A stretch of 32,406 bases of DNA, taken from contig CASEIV010000014.1 of the NCBI GenBank assembly GCA_949288175.1, positions 1 through 32,406 on the forward strand. Direction: 5' to 3'. The position numbers and the translations under genes were made by a program. This document shows, piece by piece, positions 16,359 through 24,817 of the stretch. Below the pieces are notes generated by a model. The model was not told the origin of the DNA. It made no database searches and saw nothing but the letters and a program-made list of their open reading frames with translations. Origin of the DNA: an uncultured Eubacteriales bacterium (GTDB taxonomy: Bacteria; Bacillota; Clostridia; TANB77; CAG-508). The first letter of the stretch is position 1; each line of letters starts with the position of its first letter.

Positions 16359-18650
16359 ATGGAACAAGATATTTTAAAAACAAACAGAGCGAAATTATTA
16401 TCTGATTTTATTAATGAAATGAAACTATCTATAAAAAAACATAATATAAAAGGAGAATTGCCTAGCAAAACATATATCTATACAAGAATTGCAGATTATA
16501 CCCATTATGCAGAAGTAAGTATCCGAAAATTTTTAACTGGTAGTATACCTAAAGACATTCCTAGTTTTCTTCAAGGAATTCTAGAATATGCAAAATTAGT
16601 ACAAGTAGATGATTCTAAGATTGATACATTTGCTAAAAATTATTTATCTGCTACGAATACCGTTGTTTTTCAGGATACAACTATCCAAACAAAAAATAAC
16701 CTAATTCCTCAAGACTTAAGCAAAATTATTCGATCTCAAAAACTAACTTCATTTTTAGATGATTTTGTAAATCATCCTATTAATATCGCTTATATTTATG
16801 GATATAAATTAGGTGGAAAATCAAAATCGGTTATGGCATATATGTATGACTTGAGCTTAAAAAATAAATTTGAAAATATGATTTGGATCAATCTAAAAAA
16901 GGAAAATCAGCTATCTACGATTTTAGATACCATCTTACTTTTTAATTTAGAAAATAAAGCAGAAATCAAACCTGAAGAAAAACAGGAGGCTTGTCTTGAA
17001 TTTATAAAAAATACGAAATCTATCCTTATATTCGATTTTGATGATGATATTATCCAAGATGAAACTATTACATGTATAAAGAACTTTTCTAAATTTTCAA
17101 AAATGGTAATGATTACTTCTATTCCTTATCATCAATATGAAAATGCATTAGATACTTACTGTTCTAGTTTTTGTATTAATGACTTCATTTCTAAAGAAGA
17201 GCTAAAAGCTATGCTTCATACAACAGAAGATTTTAGAAAAATTATGGATATGCAACCTTCATTAGTGGATACTCTATATTCTATTACTGGTGGCATTCCA
17301 TTTGCGTCTATCTATTTAATGAAAAAAATTGTAAATGCCAATAGGATTGGAGTTTCTTTAGAAAATGCTATTTCTAAATATACAAAAGCAAATGAAGATT
17401 ACAAAATCATGTCACAAAAAATCATTCATGATATATGGAAAGAATTAAGTCCAATCGCTAAAAAAATCGTCATCATCTGTGCAAATTTTAAATATACCAT
17501 CTCGATTGAACTTGTTTCTTACATATTACATTTAGATATATTATCAAACGAGTGGCAAGAAGCGATTACAGAATGTTATACAAATGATTTACTAATCCCA
17601 ATTATTCAAAACAATCCTAGATTAGATATGCACAATTTAATCAAAACACTTGTCTTGGTAAATGCTTCTAAAGAAGATTTCAATAAGGAAACGTTTTTTA
17701 AACAATTGGCAAAGTTTTATATAGATAAATCTGCCTATGTCGGTGAATGTTATAATGATATTTCTAAATTAAAATTATTTGATGAATTAGATGAATGGAA
17801 CATTACAAAACAAGTGTTAAATATGTTAGAAGAAAACAAATTATATAAAGAATATATTACGATAATTAGAAATTTAAAATACTATATTTATGTTAGAGGT
17901 ATGTGGGAAAAAGGTGAAGATTCTCCCCATTTAAAAAGAGCGAAAATGGCAAATATGATACAAGATAAAAATGAAGAATTAGAAGCTTTGTGTGATTATA
18001 TTAACATCATGTCTAAATCTCAAAATCAAGAAGAAGCTGAGAAATATTTAGCTATTGCTTCAAAAATTGTTGACAAAGAAAAAAATTCTTTAGAAAAACG
18101 TATTGTTTGCTTGTTTTATCATGTAAAAGCTTTGTATACTTGTAACTGTTTAAAGGATTATAAAGAAAGCTATGATATATGGATGAATATCAAAGAAAAC
18201 TATTTTCCTTATATTAATGAATATAGAAAATTGGTAACAGATTTATGGATTACAAGATGTTATTTAAAAATTGAAAATGCTTTTGATTTAAAATACGAAA
18301 TGTTAATTCAGCAATTAGAAGAAGCAAAACTTGCTAACTTCACTCGTGGTCAAGCTGATTATCGCCTTTTATTAATTTCTTTGCTATTAGAAAATTATGC
18401 AGCTACCAAAGATACTAATCTTTTGAAAAAAGCGAATACAGAGTTAAAAGCTTGCGAAAATTTCCTAAAAGACAATGATTTAGATGATATTCGAAATGAA
18501 GCTTTATATTATCGATTACAGACAATATATTCTGTTTATACAAGTGACTTTGAAAAAGCTGAAGAATTTTGTCAAAAAGCTATTAAAGACTATGAAATGA
18601 TGAATTGTAAAAAAGATATTGAAAGTTTACTTGAATTTTTGAACCATTAG
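16359..18650 (+). CDS. STAND/NB-ARC-type ATPase with N-terminal HTH-like and C-terminal TPR-like regions
   Basis: This is a 763-residue protein. The N-terminal ~100 residues contain TRIADYTHYAEVSIRKFLTGS, which resembles a DNA-binding helix-turn-helix. A P-loop domain follows: Walker A GYKLGGKS (about 148-155), Walker B ILIFDFDDD (222-230), a sensor-like KMVMITSIP, and GGIPFASIYL at the place of the NB-ARC GLPLA motif. The last ~330 residues are helical repeats of TPR type (for example EEAEKYLAIASKIV, FEKAEEFCQKAIKDYE). Such proteins are ligand-gated oligomeric switches used as transcription regulators or in phage defence. No nuclease, TIR or protease effector domain is visible. GGAGG lies 5 nt before ATG 16359; TTG 16335 and ATG 16347 are alternatives. 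It is a lone plus-strand gene, divergent from the RtcB-like operon. Confidence 0.75.
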   Translation: MEQDILKTNRAKLLSDFINEMKLSIKKHNIKGELPSKTYIYTRIADYTHYAEVSIRKFLTGSIPKDIPSFLQGILEYAKLVQVDDSKIDTFAKNYLSATNTVVFQDTTIQTKNNLIPQDLSKIIRSQKLTSFLDDFVNHPINIAYIYGYKLGGKSKSVMAYMYDLSLKNKFENMIWINLKKENQLSTILDTILLFNLENKAEIKPEEKQEACLEFIKNTKSILIFDFDDDIIQDETITCIKNFSKFSKMVMITSIPYHQYENALDTYCSSFCINDFISKEELKAMLHTTEDFRKIMDMQPSLVDTLYSITGGIPFASIYLMKKIVNANRIGVSLENAISKYTKANEDYKIMSQKIIHDIWKELSPIAKKIVIICANFKYTISIELVSYILHLDILSNEWQEAITECYTNDLLIPIIQNNPRLDMHNLIKTLVLVNASKEDFNKETFFKQLAKFYIDKSAYVGECYNDISKLKLFDELDEWNITKQVLNMLEENKLYKEYITIIRNLKYYIYVRGMWEKGEDSPHLKRAKMANMIQDKNEELEALCDYINIMSKSQNQEEAEKYLAIASKIVDKEKNSLEKRIVCLFYHVKALYTCNCLKDYKESYDIWMNIKENYFPYINEYRKLVTDLWITRCYLKIENAFDLKYEMLIQQLEEAKLANFTRGQADYRLLLISLLLENYAATKDTNLLKKANTELKACENFLKDNDLDDIRNEALYYRLQTIYSVYTSDFEKAEEFCQKAIKDYEMMNCKKDIESLLEFLNH

Positions 18651-18698
18651 GGACGTGTCAAATTGGACATTTTTCGTTCAAAAGGGACAGATCTAAAT
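18648..18698 (+). repeat. Gene-terminal GGGACGTGTC element behind the STAND gene
   Basis: The stop codon TAG is the first three bases of TAGGGACGTGTCAAATTGG, and the element ends AAAGGGACAGATCTAAAT. It is the same class as 11409-11459 and faces an inverted copy at 18830-18880. Confidence 0.8.
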
Positions 18699-18731
18699 CT
18701 CTCATATATACATATAACTTTAAAATGCAAT

Positions 18732-18772
18732 AAAAAATTATATACATCAATTTACATGTATATAATTTTTTT
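18732..18772 (+). terminator. Bidirectional terminator between STAND gene and rlmN
   Basis: AATTATATACAT (18736-18747) pairs with ATGTATATAATT (18756-18767), with a T-run on the plus strand and an A-run before it, so it can stop transcription from both converging genes. Confidence 0.7.
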
Positions 18773-18829
18773 AGTTTTCTAGAAAATATTAAAATATTTT
18801 ATCTAATAATATTAACAGAAAATATTTTT

Positions 18830-18880
18830 ATTAGGTCTGTCCCTTTTGTTCAATTTTTGAACGATTTGACACGTCCCCAA
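18830..18880 (-). repeat. Gene-terminal GGGACGTGTC element, read through by rlmN
   Basis: On the minus strand it reads GGGGACGTGTCAAATCG...AAAAGGGACAGACCTAA. It is the inverted partner of 18648-18698. The rlmN frame passes through it, and the terminal TAA is the rlmN stop. Confidence 0.8.
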
Positions 18881-19901
18881 CGTTCAAATTTTTTCTTCTT
18901 AATTGCCCACAAGCCGCATCGATATCTGAACCTAATTCTCTTCTAATGGTTGCTACAATTCCATGGTCATTTAAGTAATCTCTAAATTTCATGATATTTT
19001 CATTTGAACTTTTGGTATATGCTCCATTTTCAATTTTATTGATTGGAATTAAATTCACATGACAAAGCATTCCTTTTAATAATTTTACTAATCGTTTCGC
19101 ATCTTCTAAGTTATCATTATTTTCTTTTGCTAATGCATACTCAAATGAGATCCTTCTATGTGTTTTTTCGATATAATCCTTACAGGCTTGTAATAACTCT
19201 TCTATATGGTATGTATTGTTTACAGGCATCATCTTACTTCTTTGCTCATCTGTTGTTGCATGTAAAGAAATAGACAATGTGCATTGTATGTTTTCTTCTG
19301 CCAATTGATATATTTTAGGTACTAAACCACTTGTAGATATACTAATATGTCTTGCTCCTATATTTAATCCCTTAGGATGGTTGATAATTCGAATGGCTTT
19401 TACCACATTATCATAATTATCTAATGGCTCTCCAATTCCCATAAAGACAATATTCGAAATTCTAACATTAGCATCTCTTTCAACTGCCATAATTTGTTCG
19501 ATAATTTCTCCTGTAGTTAAGTTCCTTGCAAATGGAATTCCTGTTGAAGCACAAAATTTGCATCCCATTTTACAACCAATTTGAGAAGATACACAAATAC
19601 TAAATCCATGATGATATTCCATTAATACAGTTTCAATAGCATTTCCATCTAAGACATCAAATAAATATTTTTTTGTTCCATCTGATGCTACTTGTTTTTT
19701 TAATATTTTAAATTCTTTTATTTCATAAATTTGTTTTAACTTCTCTCTTAATTCCAATGATAAATTAGTCATTTCATCAAACCCAGAAACTCTTGCTTCA
19801 TAAATCCATTTATAAATTTGCTCTGCTCGAAATGGCTTTTCTCCGATTTCTTTTAGTTCTTCTTTTAATTCTTCTAAACTATAGTTTTTAATATTTTTCA
19901 T
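18831..19901 (-). CDS. rlmN: 23S rRNA/tRNA adenine-C2 methyltransferase RlmN, with repeat-encoded tail
   Basis: RlmN is a radical-SAM enzyme that methylates C2 of A2503 in 23S rRNA and A37 of some tRNAs. The 4Fe-4S motif is visible as GCKMGCKFCAST (CX3CX2C), then GIGEPLDNYDNV, SISTSGLVPKI and SLHATTDEQRSKMMPVN. The C-terminal catalytic cysteine sits in SDIDAACGQLRR. The normal family sequence ends soon after this. Here the last 15 residues (GDVSNRSKIEQKGQT) are the in-frame translation of the repeat at 18830-18880. GAGG lies 9 nt before the ATG at 19901 (MKNIKNYSLEEL); the frame reaches 19931 without a ribosome site. An extended -10 lies at 19957-19965. Confidence 0.96.
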   Translation of the reverse strand: MKNIKNYSLEELKEELKEIGEKPFRAEQIYKWIYEARVSGFDEMTNLSLELREKLKQIYEIKEFKILKKQVASDGTKKYLFDVLDGNAIETVLMEYHHGFSICVSSQIGCKMGCKFCASTGIPFARNLTTGEIIEQIMAVERDANVRISNIVFMGIGEPLDNYDNVVKAIRIINHPKGLNIGARHISISTSGLVPKIYQLAEENIQCTLSISLHATTDEQRSKMMPVNNTYHIEELLQACKDYIEKTHRRISFEYALAKENNDNLEDAKRLVKLLKGMLCHVNLIPINKIENGAYTKSSNENIMKFRDYLNDHGIVATIRRELGSDIDAACGQLRRKNLNVGDVSNRSKIEQKGQT

Positions 19902-19956
19902 TTTCTTTCCTCTCTTATTTTTTATCCCCATGATATTAGTTAATCATTACTGTTCT

Positions 19957-19965
19957 ATTATAGCA
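19957..19965 (-). promoter_or_regulatory. Extended -10 promoter of rlmN
   Basis: On the minus strand TGCTATAAT is a perfect extended -10 (TGNTATAAT), about 55 bp before the start codon. No convincing -35 is seen, which is usual for extended -10 promoters. Confidence 0.55.
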
Positions 19966-20039
19966 TATTTTCTTACTTTTTTCATCATTATAAAGAAAAA
20001 GGTGTATTAGTTTTATTTTTTATTGCCTATTTAATCCCA

Positions 20040-20230
20040 TATAAAAAACGAAAGTATTATTAAATGATTTCATTACGAATGTGATTGAAAAGCATATTAG
20101 AAAATTTTATTTTAAATAAATGAAGGAACCCGAATCCTTTTGGGGAGTGTCATTTATTTAAATTTAGATTTTCTTTATGCTTGTATTGAACCGAGTAATA
20201 AATCATTTAATAATACTTTCGTTTTTTATA
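20040..20230. repeat. 191-bp long inverted repeat (MITE-like or structured)
   Basis: The ends are a perfect 31-bp inverted repeat: 20040-20070 (TATAAAAAACGAAAGTAT...) and 20200-20230. A second, imperfect pairing lies inside: the stretch from AGCATA (20091) to AATAAATGA (20123) pairs with TCATTTATT (about 20150) to TATGCT. The tip contains GAACCCGAATCC...TTTTGGGGAG. The whole element could fold into one long hairpin. No open reading frame is inside it and no clear target-site duplication is visible. It lies between the rlmN promoter and the stop of the choloylglycine-hydrolase gene, and is the main content of the 19902-20256 gap. Confidence 0.8.
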
Positions 20231-20256
20231 GAATTTTAAGTATACACTTTTCTTAT

Positions 20257-21231
20257 TTAATTCAAAAGGTGTATATGTTGCCTTTGAGGTAATTCATAGA
20301 CACTCAATTTATCTTCATTCTTGTTTTCTTCATTTAATGAAACTGCATTGATTTGATTGTTATAATATGTTTTAAAGTAATATATGCCTTTACTTGCATT
20401 CATACAAGAAGAATATGTTGTCATATCATAGTGGTTTTCTTTTGTAATAACACTTCCTTTTATCATGGATACAGAATCTAAGATATGAAAAAATTGAGAA
20501 ATAGAACTTTCCTCATCCTCATCTGTGATAGAGTTAAATTTATAAAATGCTGTTCTAACAAATCTAGAAGTTGGTGTGACATCTCCTGGCAATCCTATCA
20601 TTCCCATCCCTTGTCCATATGGGTTTAAGGGAATTTCTTTTGAAAACATATTAGTTGGAAATTTAGCTGATACATTCATATAATTATTCATATTGATATC
20701 ATGATAAAAAAATGGTGGATTATTGGTTAAAACACCATAAGGATTATCATAAATTTGTAATCCATTTTTTGTTTGTTCTAATACAATACATTCTTTTTTA
20801 TCACTAATCATCCAATGTAAATCCACAACTGGCATATTTTCATGAAATGATTTATTTGTTATATTTATCTTCTTTAACACTTTTCTTAATTCTGCTATAC
20901 TTGAAAAGTTTCCTAAACACCATGGAATCAATTCAAATGAAGCTATATTGATAGCATTTTCTTTCTCCTCAAAATAGACAGCATTTCCTGGAAAATACAA
21001 TCCTGCCATACATAATCCTTTTTCATTTCCGCTATCTGCATATAATGGATAATCTTCTACAACTGTTCCCATTCCTATCATGGCATATTTTGTTTTCATT
21101 TTTACATGATTTCTTAAAGTAATTTCATAATTTCTAGGTGTTATTATCACTTTTTCTCCAAAAGTAGATGCTAAATCTAAATTCCTTCCAAAATAGTCAT
21201 CTTTTGTTTTGAATGTCATACAAGTACACAT
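20257..21231 (-). CDS. Choloylglycine hydrolase family enzyme (bile salt hydrolase / penicillin V acylase type)
   Basis: This is an Ntn-hydrolase of 324 residues, the usual length. The start MCTCMTF leaves Cys2 as the N-terminal nucleophile once Met is removed. The other expected residues are found: R16 and D19 (FGRNLDL), the Asn of the GNEKGLCMAGLYFPGN region, the Asn of VLTNNPPF, and the Arg of LPGDVTPTSRFVR. The family cleaves linear amides, either taurine/glycine conjugates of bile acids or penicillin V-like and acyl-homoserine-lactone substrates. The LTNNPPF and GLPGD.T..SRF.R signatures resemble the gut bile-salt-hydrolase branch, but substrate cannot be decided by eye. No signal peptide, so it is cytosolic. 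GGTGAGG precedes the ATG, and it follows a small gene by 21 bp. Confidence 0.88.
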   Translation of the reverse strand: MCTCMTFKTKDDYFGRNLDLASTFGEKVIITPRNYEITLRNHVKMKTKYAMIGMGTVVEDYPLYADSGNEKGLCMAGLYFPGNAVYFEEKENAINIASFELIPWCLGNFSSIAELRKVLKKINITNKSFHENMPVVDLHWMISDKKECIVLEQTKNGLQIYDNPYGVLTNNPPFFYHDINMNNYMNVSAKFPTNMFSKEIPLNPYGQGMGMIGLPGDVTPTSRFVRTAFYKFNSITDEDEESSISQFFHILDSVSMIKGSVITKENHYDMTTYSSCMNASKGIYYFKTYYNNQINAVSLNEENKNEDKLSVYELPQRQHIHLLN

Positions 21232-21252
21232 ATCCTCACCTTTTTATTTATT

Positions 21253-21438
21253 TTAAAGTTCTTTGATTTCTTTTGGAATAATGATATTTTTGGGTCTATT
21301 TACTTTTATTAATTGTTGGTAATTTTCAAATATTTTATAATCCTTTCCATAAAAAAACATCAACAAACCTCTTCTTATTTTATCAAATTTTGTTTGTTTT
21401 ATTACAATTAATCCTGTTTCCATTTTTTTACGTGACAT
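21253..21438 (-). CDS. Small basic hypothetical protein, 61 residues
   Basis: I do not recognise a named family. The protein is strongly basic, with a KK/RR-rich N-terminus, a short hydrophobic-aromatic stretch (GLLMFFYGKDY) and an ending NRPKNIIIPKEIKEL. It has a GGTTGGTGAT ribosome site, 11 nt from the ATG edge to the repeat at 21461. It lies between fprA and the choloylglycine-hydrolase gene and ends 21 bp before the latter, so the two are probably co-transcribed. Confidence 0.6.
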   Translation of the reverse strand: MSRKKMETGLIVIKQTKFDKIRRGLLMFFYGKDYKIFENYQQLIKVNRPKNIIIPKEIKEL

Positions 21439-21460
21439 AAAATCACCAACCTTTATTTAC

Positions 21461-21566
21461 GTTGCCAAAAGGAACGGGTTAAAATGGCAACTTTTTTATT
21501 AAAAAAATCAAATATTTTATTCATAGAAATTAGAAGTTGCCATTTTAACCCGTCCCCTTTGGCAAC
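21461..21566. repeat. Gene-terminal GTTGCCA-class inverted repeat
   Basis: Two 33-bp arms (21461-21493 and 21534-21566) are inverted repeats with two mismatches and a 40-nt A/T-rich loop. Each arm is itself bounded by GTTGCCA and TGGCAAC and contains a GGGGACGGG or GGAACGGG core. The element begins 7 bp after the fprA stop and extends to the leader of the next gene, parallel to the GGGAC and TGTCGCA classes. Confidence 0.8.
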
Positions 21567-21573
21567 ATTCCAA

Positions 21574-22743
21574 TTATATTTCTAAAATCTTGTTGGCCAT
21601 TTCTTTCATTTGCTTCATATTTTCATCACTCATTGTTGATTTTATCGTAATGATTGGTTCTATGATATGGATATTTTTCATTTCTTCTAAAGTTCCCTTC
21701 ATACATTTCCCAGCTGAAGGTGCCCATGAACCATTTTCTATAATTCCTACCGTTCTGTTTTGATAACTTCTTTCTTTTAAATGATCTAAAAATTGTTTCA
21801 TAGGTGGGAATAGTCCTGCATTATAGCTAGAAGATGCCACAACTAAATGCGAATATCTAAATGCATCTTCCACTGCTTCTGCCCAATCTTCTTTTGTTAA
21901 ATCTGCTAATACGACTTTTTTGGCACCTTTTTCTTTTAAGATTTCTGCTAATTTTTGAGCAGCTTTTAAGGTGTTTCCATAGATAGAGCTACAAGCAATA
22001 TAAATCCCCTCTTCTTCTGGTTGGTAATTGCTCCATGTATTATATTTATCAATATAATATCCTAAATTTTCTTTTAAGATTGGTCCATGTAAAGGACAAA
22101 TCATTTGAATGTCTAGTGTTGCTGCCTTTTTTAATAATGCTTGTACTTGCATTCCATATTTTCCGACAATTCCAAAATAATATCTTCTTGCTTCACAATC
22201 CCATTCTTCATCCACATCTAATGCTCCAAATTTTCCGAAACCATCTGCTGAAAATAAGATTTTTTCTGTTTGTTCATAAGTCACCATCACTTCTGGCCAA
22301 TGTACCATTGGTGCCATAAAGAATTGTAATTTATGTTTTCCAATATCTAATACATCACCTTCCATAACGACAAATTTTCTATTAGAAAAATCAATTTCTT
22401 TAAAGAAATTTGCAAGCATATTAAAGGTAAGCTGATTTCCAACGATTTTCATTTCTGGATATTTTTTAGCTAATTTTCCTATATTATATGCATGGTCTGG
22501 CTCCATATGAGAAACAATTAAATAATCTGGTTTTTCGCCATCTAAAGCTTTTTCTAAGTTGTTGAACCACTCATCTGTTAGTTTTTCATCGATTGTATCT
22601 AATACCACATTTTTTTCATCTTTTATTAAGTACGAATTGTAACTCATCCCATTTTCTAATACATATTGGCTTTCAAATATTTTAATATTTTTATCACTTG
22701 CTCCAATATAGATAATATCCTTTGAAATTGTCATATCACTCAT
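21574..22743 (-). CDS. fprA: FprA family A-type flavoprotein (flavodiiron protein)
   Basis: Flavodiiron proteins reduce O2 to water or NO to N2O in the cytosol of anaerobes, taking electrons from rubredoxin or related carriers. This 389-residue protein has the metallo-beta-lactamase-like domain first: HMEPDH (H.E.DH iron ligands), MVHWPEVM, SADGFG and CPLHGPIL, so the diiron ligands appear complete. From about residue 250 the flavodoxin domain follows (ACSSIYGNTLKAA FMN loop; SSYNAGLFPPM; IENGSWAP). No rubredoxin domain is fused. Its ATG follows AAGGGAAG. A TATAAT lies upstream at 22779-22784 but without a good -35. The gene is followed by the inverted repeat at 21461-21566. Confidence 0.95.
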   Translation of the reverse strand: MSDMTISKDIIYIGASDKNIKIFESQYVLENGMSYNSYLIKDEKNVVLDTIDEKLTDEWFNNLEKALDGEKPDYLIVSHMEPDHAYNIGKLAKKYPEMKIVGNQLTFNMLANFFKEIDFSNRKFVVMEGDVLDIGKHKLQFFMAPMVHWPEVMVTYEQTEKILFSADGFGKFGALDVDEEWDCEARRYYFGIVGKYGMQVQALLKKAATLDIQMICPLHGPILKENLGYYIDKYNTWSNYQPEEEGIYIACSSIYGNTLKAAQKLAEILKEKGAKKVVLADLTKEDWAEAVEDAFRYSHLVVASSSYNAGLFPPMKQFLDHLKERSYQNRTVGIIENGSWAPSAGKCMKGTLEEMKNIHIIEPIITIKSTMSDENMKQMKEMANKILEI

Positions 22744-22820
22744 TTTTTTCTTCCCTTCTATAAAGATTTATTTTAAAAATTATAATTCTATTATTTTCAT
22801 AACCTTATTCATAGAATATT

Positions 22821-24614
22821 TTATTTTTTGGTAATAATAATTTCATTTACATTTTGATTCTCGTCATATGTCAGTTCTACATTATATGTTGCACTTGTAT
22901 CTATATTAGATGGCATATTTGTATCATTTCCTGACATTTGTATATCTCCTCTAACTTCTATTTTTTCATCATCATTTGATTTTGATACATTTGTTGTTGA
23001 AACATATAATAAAAGATCTCTTATAGCAGTTCCTCTATTTTCTCCTATATATTGTTCTATTGTTGCATTTGTCAAATCATTTGATGTTTGTTGTAATTGA
23101 TTCATCATTTCTTCTGATGAAGTACTTGAATTTCCATCAGGAATATTGTTTTGATTAGATTCATCCATCATACTCTCTTCTTTATCAACAGCCTCTAGTG
23201 TTTGGTTATTTATGAGCATAGTTAACGATATTAAAGGGTAAGTATACATGATTGGATTTCCATATTCAGAAAAACCGATTTGTTCCATTTGCATTGTATT
23301 TACTTCATTAATTCTTTCTACTATTGTCATCATTAATGTAGATATTTGTTCAGCATCATAATCATTTAATACTTGTATTTCATCTTCTGCATAATCTTCA
23401 ATTGTAATTCCATCATTAAATGTATCTGTACAATTTAGATTATATACCAATCTTTGTTCTTCTCCATCTATGGTTCCAGTCATTCCATATTGATATGTTT
23501 CATTTACACTTGCTAATTGTTCTAGCCCTTGATAACTTGCTGTCAAGAAATATCTCATGTTATCTTGTGTTTCAGAATCTATTACATTCATTTCCATTCC
23601 GTATGTTAAGTTTCCTGAGTCATTTGTTTTGGTTATTTTTAACTCTACATTTGCTGATTCACTGTTTGTAGTTACTGTTATCGCTGATACTTTTTTATCT
23701 GTTTGTGATATAGTTATTGTATTGGTTCCTTCGTCCACTTCTGAATCGTTGATATCATCAATCATTTGTTGAATCATACTCTGTACTGTTACTTCTTCTG
23801 TTGAATTTTGATTCATAGTATCTAATACTTCTTTAAATAGCTCTTCCATTTTTGGCATCATGATTTGGTCATTTTTTAATATCTCTAAAAATGTAAGCAT
23901 TAAATCTTTTACTTCTTGATTTGTAATTTGTACAGAATAACTCGTTACTCCATTTTCTTCTGTTTTTGTAAATTCTTTTCCAGTTAACTTTTCTTCTAAC
24001 ATAGATGCATATGTATTAACTACTTGCTCTCTTTCTTCATCTGTTAAACTTACAGTTTCTTGATTGGTAACATTACTAAAGAAATCAATTGTGTCTGGAA
24101 AATCTGTTGTATCTGTTACACCAAATTTTTCTACAAATTCTTTTAGATTCTTATTTTCTATACCAATATATTTGCTTGAAACATAGTCTGTTTGTAATCC
24201 TAACGTTTCATTTGCATATTTATATTTTAATGGAAAATTAACATCACTTGAATAATTGATAGATATATCTTGTTCATTTTTTCTTGCAGTATTATCAATT
24301 TTTCCTGTATACTCTATATTAAAATCGTTTAGTGTTTTTAACATTTCAGAATCCATTTCACTCATATTAATATCTACTGAAAATTTTCCACTATCCTCAT
24401 ATTTTCCTGTATATTTTTTATTGAAATATTCTGTTAATCGGCTATCCATAAATCCATCTTGTGCATCAAACATTTGTCCTAAATATTGAAAAAATAGTTG
24501 TTGATTTGATTTTAATAAATCTGTTCCAAAATATAAATATGCAAAAACTCCTCCTGTAATTAAAATTAATACGATTAGTATTATAATCATTCTTCCTATT
24601 ACTTTTGTTTTCAT
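22821..24614 (-). CDS. Large membrane-anchored extracytoplasmic protein of unknown function
   Basis: This 597-residue protein has a basic start and one hydrophobic segment (about 9-29, IIILIVLILITGGVFAYLYFG) with no cleavage or lipobox cysteine visible, so it is probably anchored with the bulk outside. After the segment comes LKSNQQLFFQYLGQMFD. The rest is acidic, Thr/Asn/Ser-rich and predicted mostly beta (many alternating stretches such as VELKITKTNDSGNLTYGMEMN), with a low-complexity linker NNIPDGNSSTSSEE near 490-505. Similar large anchored proteins are common in gut Clostridia, but I cannot name a family with confidence. GGGGG precedes the ATG. A TAAAAT box lies near 24675-24690 on the minus strand. 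The 24615-24773 gap holds only A/T-rich leader sequence. Confidence 0.7.
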   Translation of the reverse strand: MKTKVIGRMIIILIVLILITGGVFAYLYFGTDLLKSNQQLFFQYLGQMFDAQDGFMDSRLTEYFNKKYTGKYEDSGKFSVDINMSEMDSEMLKTLNDFNIEYTGKIDNTARKNEQDISINYSSDVNFPLKYKYANETLGLQTDYVSSKYIGIENKNLKEFVEKFGVTDTTDFPDTIDFFSNVTNQETVSLTDEEREQVVNTYASMLEEKLTGKEFTKTEENGVTSYSVQITNQEVKDLMLTFLEILKNDQIMMPKMEELFKEVLDTMNQNSTEEVTVQSMIQQMIDDINDSEVDEGTNTITISQTDKKVSAITVTTNSESANVELKITKTNDSGNLTYGMEMNVIDSETQDNMRYFLTASYQGLEQLASVNETYQYGMTGTIDGEEQRLVYNLNCTDTFNDGITIEDYAEDEIQVLNDYDAEQISTLMMTIVERINEVNTMQMEQIGFSEYGNPIMYTYPLISLTMLINNQTLEAVDKEESMMDESNQNNIPDGNSSTSSEEMMNQLQQTSNDLTNATIEQYIGENRGTAIRDLLLYVSTTNVSKSNDDEKIEVRGDIQMSGNDTNMPSNIDTSATYNVELTYDENQNVNEIIITKK

Positions 24615-24773
24615 TGGTTTTCCCCCTTTTTTATTTAGGCATTTTTTATTACTATTATTTTTTTATTGCCTTTTTTCTTTTCAAATTTTATCATAATTCA
24701 TTTTTTTTGTATATATTTTATTTAAAAGTTTTATTTAAAATATGCTACACACTAACAGACAATTTTTTACACT

Positions 24774-24802
24774 AAAAGCCACGTATAATACGTGACTTTT
24801 TC
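24774..24802 (-). terminator. Terminator downstream of the ABC exporter operon
   Basis: GCCACGTAT pairs with ATACGTGaC (24778-24796) with A and T runs on both sides, so it is bidirectional. It lies beyond the TGTCGCA repeats that follow the second ABC gene. Confidence 0.65.
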
Positions 24803-24817
24803 CCTAATTTTATAAAA

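Noticed and set aside
16359..18650. Calling the STAND ATPase an established anti-phage defence gene
   Set aside because: No effector domain is visible and no other defence gene is adjacent; a regulator of the divergent operon is equally or more likely.
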